16,399 nucleotides of DNA from assembly GCA_024643485.1 (NCBI GenBank), contig JAHEMU010000016.1, forward strand, positions 1 to 16,399. Reading direction: 5' to 3'. Both the position numbers and the translations under genes were made by a program. Source of the DNA: Cytophagales bacterium. Lineage in GTDB: Bacteria; Bacteroidota; Bacteroidia; Cytophagales; Cyclobacteriaceae. Of this stretch, positions 13,965-16,399 are shown piece after piece (within the stretch, counting starts at the first letter, position 1; each line of letters starts with the position of its first letter). The notes under the pieces are model-generated. The model ran no database searches. It was not told where the DNA came from and saw nothing but the letters and a program-made list of their open reading frames with translations.

Positions 13965-14883
13965 TAATACCGCCAGTTTTCAAAAAATAAAGCATTCTAT
14001 TGTTACCAGTGGAACATTTGATGGTGTACATCTTGGGCATCAACAAATTTTACAACGGCTTCGTATCTGTGCAGATAAGGAAGATGGAGAAGTGGTACTC
14101 CTCACCTACTGGCCTCATCCGCGATTGGTGCTAAATCCAAATGATCAGATTAAGCTGATAAATACCTTCGAAGAAAAGGCGGCATTATTGGAAAAACATG
14201 GAGTTGATCATTTGGTGAAAATTCCATTCACCAAAGAATTTTCACAATTGAGTTCCAATGAATTTATAGAGAAGGTTTTAATTAATGAGATAGGAACCGA
14301 TAAATTAATCATAGGTTATAACCATCGATTTGGAAAAAACAGGGAAGGCAGTTTCGAGTATTTAAAAGAAAATCAAGAACAATTCCCCTTTATCATTGAG
14401 GAAATACCGAAAGAAGAAATTGATGACATAGCGATAAGTTCTACAAATATACGCCATGCCTTAACCACAGGGAATATTATTCACGCAAATCAATTCATGG
14501 GCCATCCATTTGAATTGACTGGAAAAGTAATACATGGAGATAAAATTGGCAGTTCAATTGGTTTTCCTACTGCCAATATTTTCGTAAATTCACCTAACAA
14601 AATGATCCCTGCCGACGGCGTGTATGCAGTGAAGGTTTCCCATGAACAAAAAACTCTCGAGGGAATGCTTTACATTGGAACACGCCCAACTATCAATGGT
14701 AAATCGAGAAATATCGAAGTCAATATTTTTGATTTCAATGAATCGATTTACGCAAGTGATCTTAAAATCACTTTTATTAGCCAGGTTCGGGGTGATATGA
14801 AATTTAATAATATGGAGGAACTTGCGCAACAATTGCATAGAGACAAGGTTTCCTCGTTACATATCTTAAAAAACCATGAGTGA
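13951..14883 (+). CDS. ribF: Bifunctional riboflavin kinase / FAD synthetase
   Basis: RibF phosphorylates riboflavin to FMN and then adenylates it to FAD. The 310 residues contain both expected modules. The N-terminal nucleotidyltransferase carries GTFDGVHLGH (21-30), the HIGH-like site, followed by GYNHRFGKNREGS and ISSTNIRHAL. The C-terminal riboflavin kinase domain starts near 183 with GHPFELTGKVIHGDKIG and SIGFPTANI, with the conserved catalytic-region PADGVYAV after it. Length is normal. The ATG at 13951 overlaps truB by 14 nt and the TGA at 14881-14883 overlaps the next gene by 8 nt. The truB-ribF pairing is common in bacteria. Confidence 0.95.
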   Translation: MKIYNNTASFQKIKHSIVTSGTFDGVHLGHQQILQRLRICADKEDGEVVLLTYWPHPRLVLNPNDQIKLINTFEEKAALLEKHGVDHLVKIPFTKEFSQLSSNEFIEKVLINEIGTDKLIIGYNHRFGKNREGSFEYLKENQEQFPFIIEEIPKEEIDDIAISSTNIRHALTTGNIIHANQFMGHPFELTGKVIHGDKIGSSIGFPTANIFVNSPNKMIPADGVYAVKVSHEQKTLEGMLYIGTRPTINGKSRNIEVNIFDFNESIYASDLKITFISQVRGDMKFNNMEELAQQLHRDKVSSLHILKNHE

Positions 14884-16399
14884 ACAACCTGAATTATTAT
14901 GGAATCCTTCGGAAGCATTCAAAAATAATTCCAACCTTTATCACTATCTCACTTGGTTAAATAATAAACAACTTTTTCACGGCTCAGACTATCAAGATCT
15001 TTGGAAGTGGTCTGTGGAAAATCCAGATACCTTTTGGAAGAGTATTGTATCCTATTTTGATGTTCAATTTTCCGGCGAATGGACTAATGTAATGAGTGGC
15101 ACTAAAATGCCTGAAATTTCATGGTTCGACGGAATGGAGTTGAATTATGCAGAACATATTTTCAGAAATGAGACCAGTGAATTTCCTGCTATTATTTTTA
15201 AAAATGAGTGGTCAGACCTTCAAGAAATTTCCTGGAAAGAACTAAGAATCAAGACTGCTACACTCGCAAATTATTTTCTATCCTGCGGAATACAACCGGG
15301 GGAACGCATCGTTGGCTATCTCCCTAATTGTCCCGAAGCACTTATTGCCTTCCTCGCTTGCAATTCAATAGGCGCGGTTTGGTCTTCCACTTCCCCAGAT
15401 TTTGGAGTCCATTCGGTGATTGATCGGTTCCAGCAAATTGAACCCAGTATATTAATCGGTTTGAATGGGTATACATATAACGGAAAAAAGATTCAACGAA
15501 CGGAAGAGTCGGAAGCTATTGCAAATGCCCTTCCCTCATTAAAAAAGGTCATTTGTTTAGATTATATTCCGGATATACCTGTTTGCGATCAATCGATAGC
15601 ATGGAGTTCTTTGTTCGAAAATCCTATTGAAGAAATCAATTTTAAACGTGTCCCCTTTTCACATCCCATTTGGGTATTATACAGCTCAGGAACAACAGGA
15701 TTACCAAAACCAATTACTCATTCACAGGGCGGTATATTATTAGAACACCTCAAGTATATTGGGTTTCACAACAACATCAAAAAAGGTGAACGGTGCTTTT
15801 GGTACACGACCACTGGATGGATGATGTGGAATTACATCAATGCTTCTTTATTAGTTGGTGGAACTGAAGTGCATTTCGACGGCAGTCCGGCATACCCTTC
15901 ATTAAATGAGTTATGGAGATTTGCTGAGCAGGTAAAAATAAATCATTTCGGGACCAGTGCTGGATTTATCACTGCATGTTTGAAGGCAGAATTATCTCCA
16001 AAAAAACAATTCGATCTATCTTCTCTGATTTCGGTAGGAAGTACAGGTTCTCCTTTGCCTCCAGAAGGATTCACATGGCTAAAGGACCATGTAAAAGAAG
16101 ATATCTGGGTAGCATCGATAAGTGGCGGCTCCGATGTTTGCAGTGCATTTGTAGGTGGAAATCCATTACTTCCCGTGTACAAAGGTGAAATTCAATGTAG
16201 GGCGCTCGGCTGCAATCTTCAATCTTTTGATGAAGAGGGAAAACCATTAATAGAAGAAGTTGGTGAGATGGTTATTACCACACCCATGCCAAGCATGCCC
16301 ATTTATTTTTGGAATGACGAAGGTAACAAGCGATACAAAGAGAGCTATTTTGAAGAATATCCGGGATATTGGCGTCACGGCGATTGGATAAAACTTACT
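14876..16399 (+). CDS. Acetoacetate-CoA ligase (acetoacetyl-CoA synthetase), 3' end outside window
   Basis: The frame opens at ATG 14876 (MSEQPELLWNPSEAFKNN) and stays open to the window edge, 508 codons of a family normally about 650 long. It is an adenylate-forming enzyme that activates acetoacetate with ATP and CoA. Visible landmarks are the N-terminal domain with WFDGMELNYAEH, then YSSGTTGLPKP (the ATP phosphate-binding motif), TTGWMMWN, GSTGSPLPPEG, SGGSD, and near the edge PMPSMPIYFW...YPGYWRHGDW with the conserved Asp. The combination of PMPSMP, YFxxYPG and HGDW favours acetoacetate- over acetate-CoA ligase. The start overlaps ribF by 8 nt (ATGAGTGA), making it a coupled sixth gene of the operon. 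The C-terminal catalytic Lys region lies outside. Confidence 0.92.
   Translation, partial: MSEQPELLWNPSEAFKNNSNLYHYLTWLNNKQLFHGSDYQDLWKWSVENPDTFWKSIVSYFDVQFSGEWTNVMSGTKMPEISWFDGMELNYAEHIFRNETSEFPAIIFKNEWSDLQEISWKELRIKTATLANYFLSCGIQPGERIVGYLPNCPEALIAFLACNSIGAVWSSTSPDFGVHSVIDRFQQIEPSILIGLNGYTYNGKKIQRTEESEAIANALPSLKKVICLDYIPDIPVCDQSIAWSSLFENPIEEINFKRVPFSHPIWVLYSSGTTGLPKPITHSQGGILLEHLKYIGFHNNIKKGERCFWYTTTGWMMWNYINASLLVGGTEVHFDGSPAYPSLNELWRFAEQVKINHFGTSAGFITACLKAELSPKKQFDLSSLISVGSTGSPLPPEGFTWLKDHVKEDIWVASISGGSDVCSAFVGGNPLLPVYKGEIQCRALGCNLQSFDEEGKPLIEEVGEMVITTPMPSMPIYFWNDEGNKRYKESYFEEYPGYWRHGDWIKLT

Noticed and set aside
1..16399. A search by eye for CRISPR repeats, tRNA cloverleafs, transposase genes, phage genes and toxin-antitoxin pairs
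   Set aside because: None was seen; almost all of the sequence is accounted for by ordinary genes, and no intergenic space exceeds 200 nt.

Overview
The window is about 16.4 kb of AT-rich chromosomal DNA from a member of the Bacteroidota, most likely a flavobacterium-like free-living lineage. The evidence is a cell-surface protein with the gliding-motility-type C-terminal sorting domain of type IX secretion, a DUF3098 gene inside an ftsX-uppP-truB-ribF cluster, a head-GIN-domain protein, a Bacteroidota-type HMG-CoA lyase, and promoters of the TTG / TAnnTTTG type with no strong Shine-Dalgarno sequences. I saw no tRNA, rRNA, CRISPR array, insertion sequence or phage gene.

Layout. 1-291 is the 3' end of a histidine/aromatic amino acid ammonia-lyase. 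It overlaps by 4 nt a secreted PKD/Fn3-like protein with a type IX sorting domain (288-2159). Next comes ybaB joined to a GT2 glycosyltransferase through a 1-nt stop/start overlap (2229-3574), facing a small PspC-domain gene. From a shared intergenic region a textbook promoter drives an abundant-looking OmpA-like/TPR lipoprotein (3966-5747), closed by the only strong intrinsic terminator in the window. The pyruvate dehydrogenase E1 beta gene follows (5864-6841). On the minus strand are a TPR protein and HMG-CoA lyase (6847-8418). A head-GIN protein (8500-9219) is convergent with a Tat-exported GH109-family NAD-dependent glycosidase (9220-10614), which in turn is divergent from a DUF2461 gene (10711-11382).

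From 11409 to the right edge runs a tight operon: ftsX, DUF3098, uppP, truB, ribF and acetoacetate-CoA ligase (cut by the window end). Apart from an 11-nt gap after ftsX, every junction overlaps by 1-14 nt. It combines cell division and wall-carrier recycling with tRNA modification, flavin cofactor synthesis and ketone-body activation.

Functional links: HMG-CoA lyase makes acetoacetate and the terminal ligase would activate it to acetoacetyl-CoA. With the ammonia-lyase and pyruvate dehydrogenase this suggests amino-acid catabolism feeding acetyl-CoA, although the genes are not in one operon. Most of the window is ordinary housekeeping and accessory Bacteroidota content. I found no convincing new multi-gene system. 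The items most worth a second look are the Met-Gly ladder in the GIN protein, the uncharacterised DUF3098 protein in the division/wall cluster, the altered OmpA-like site of the lipoprotein, and several promoter and junction details.
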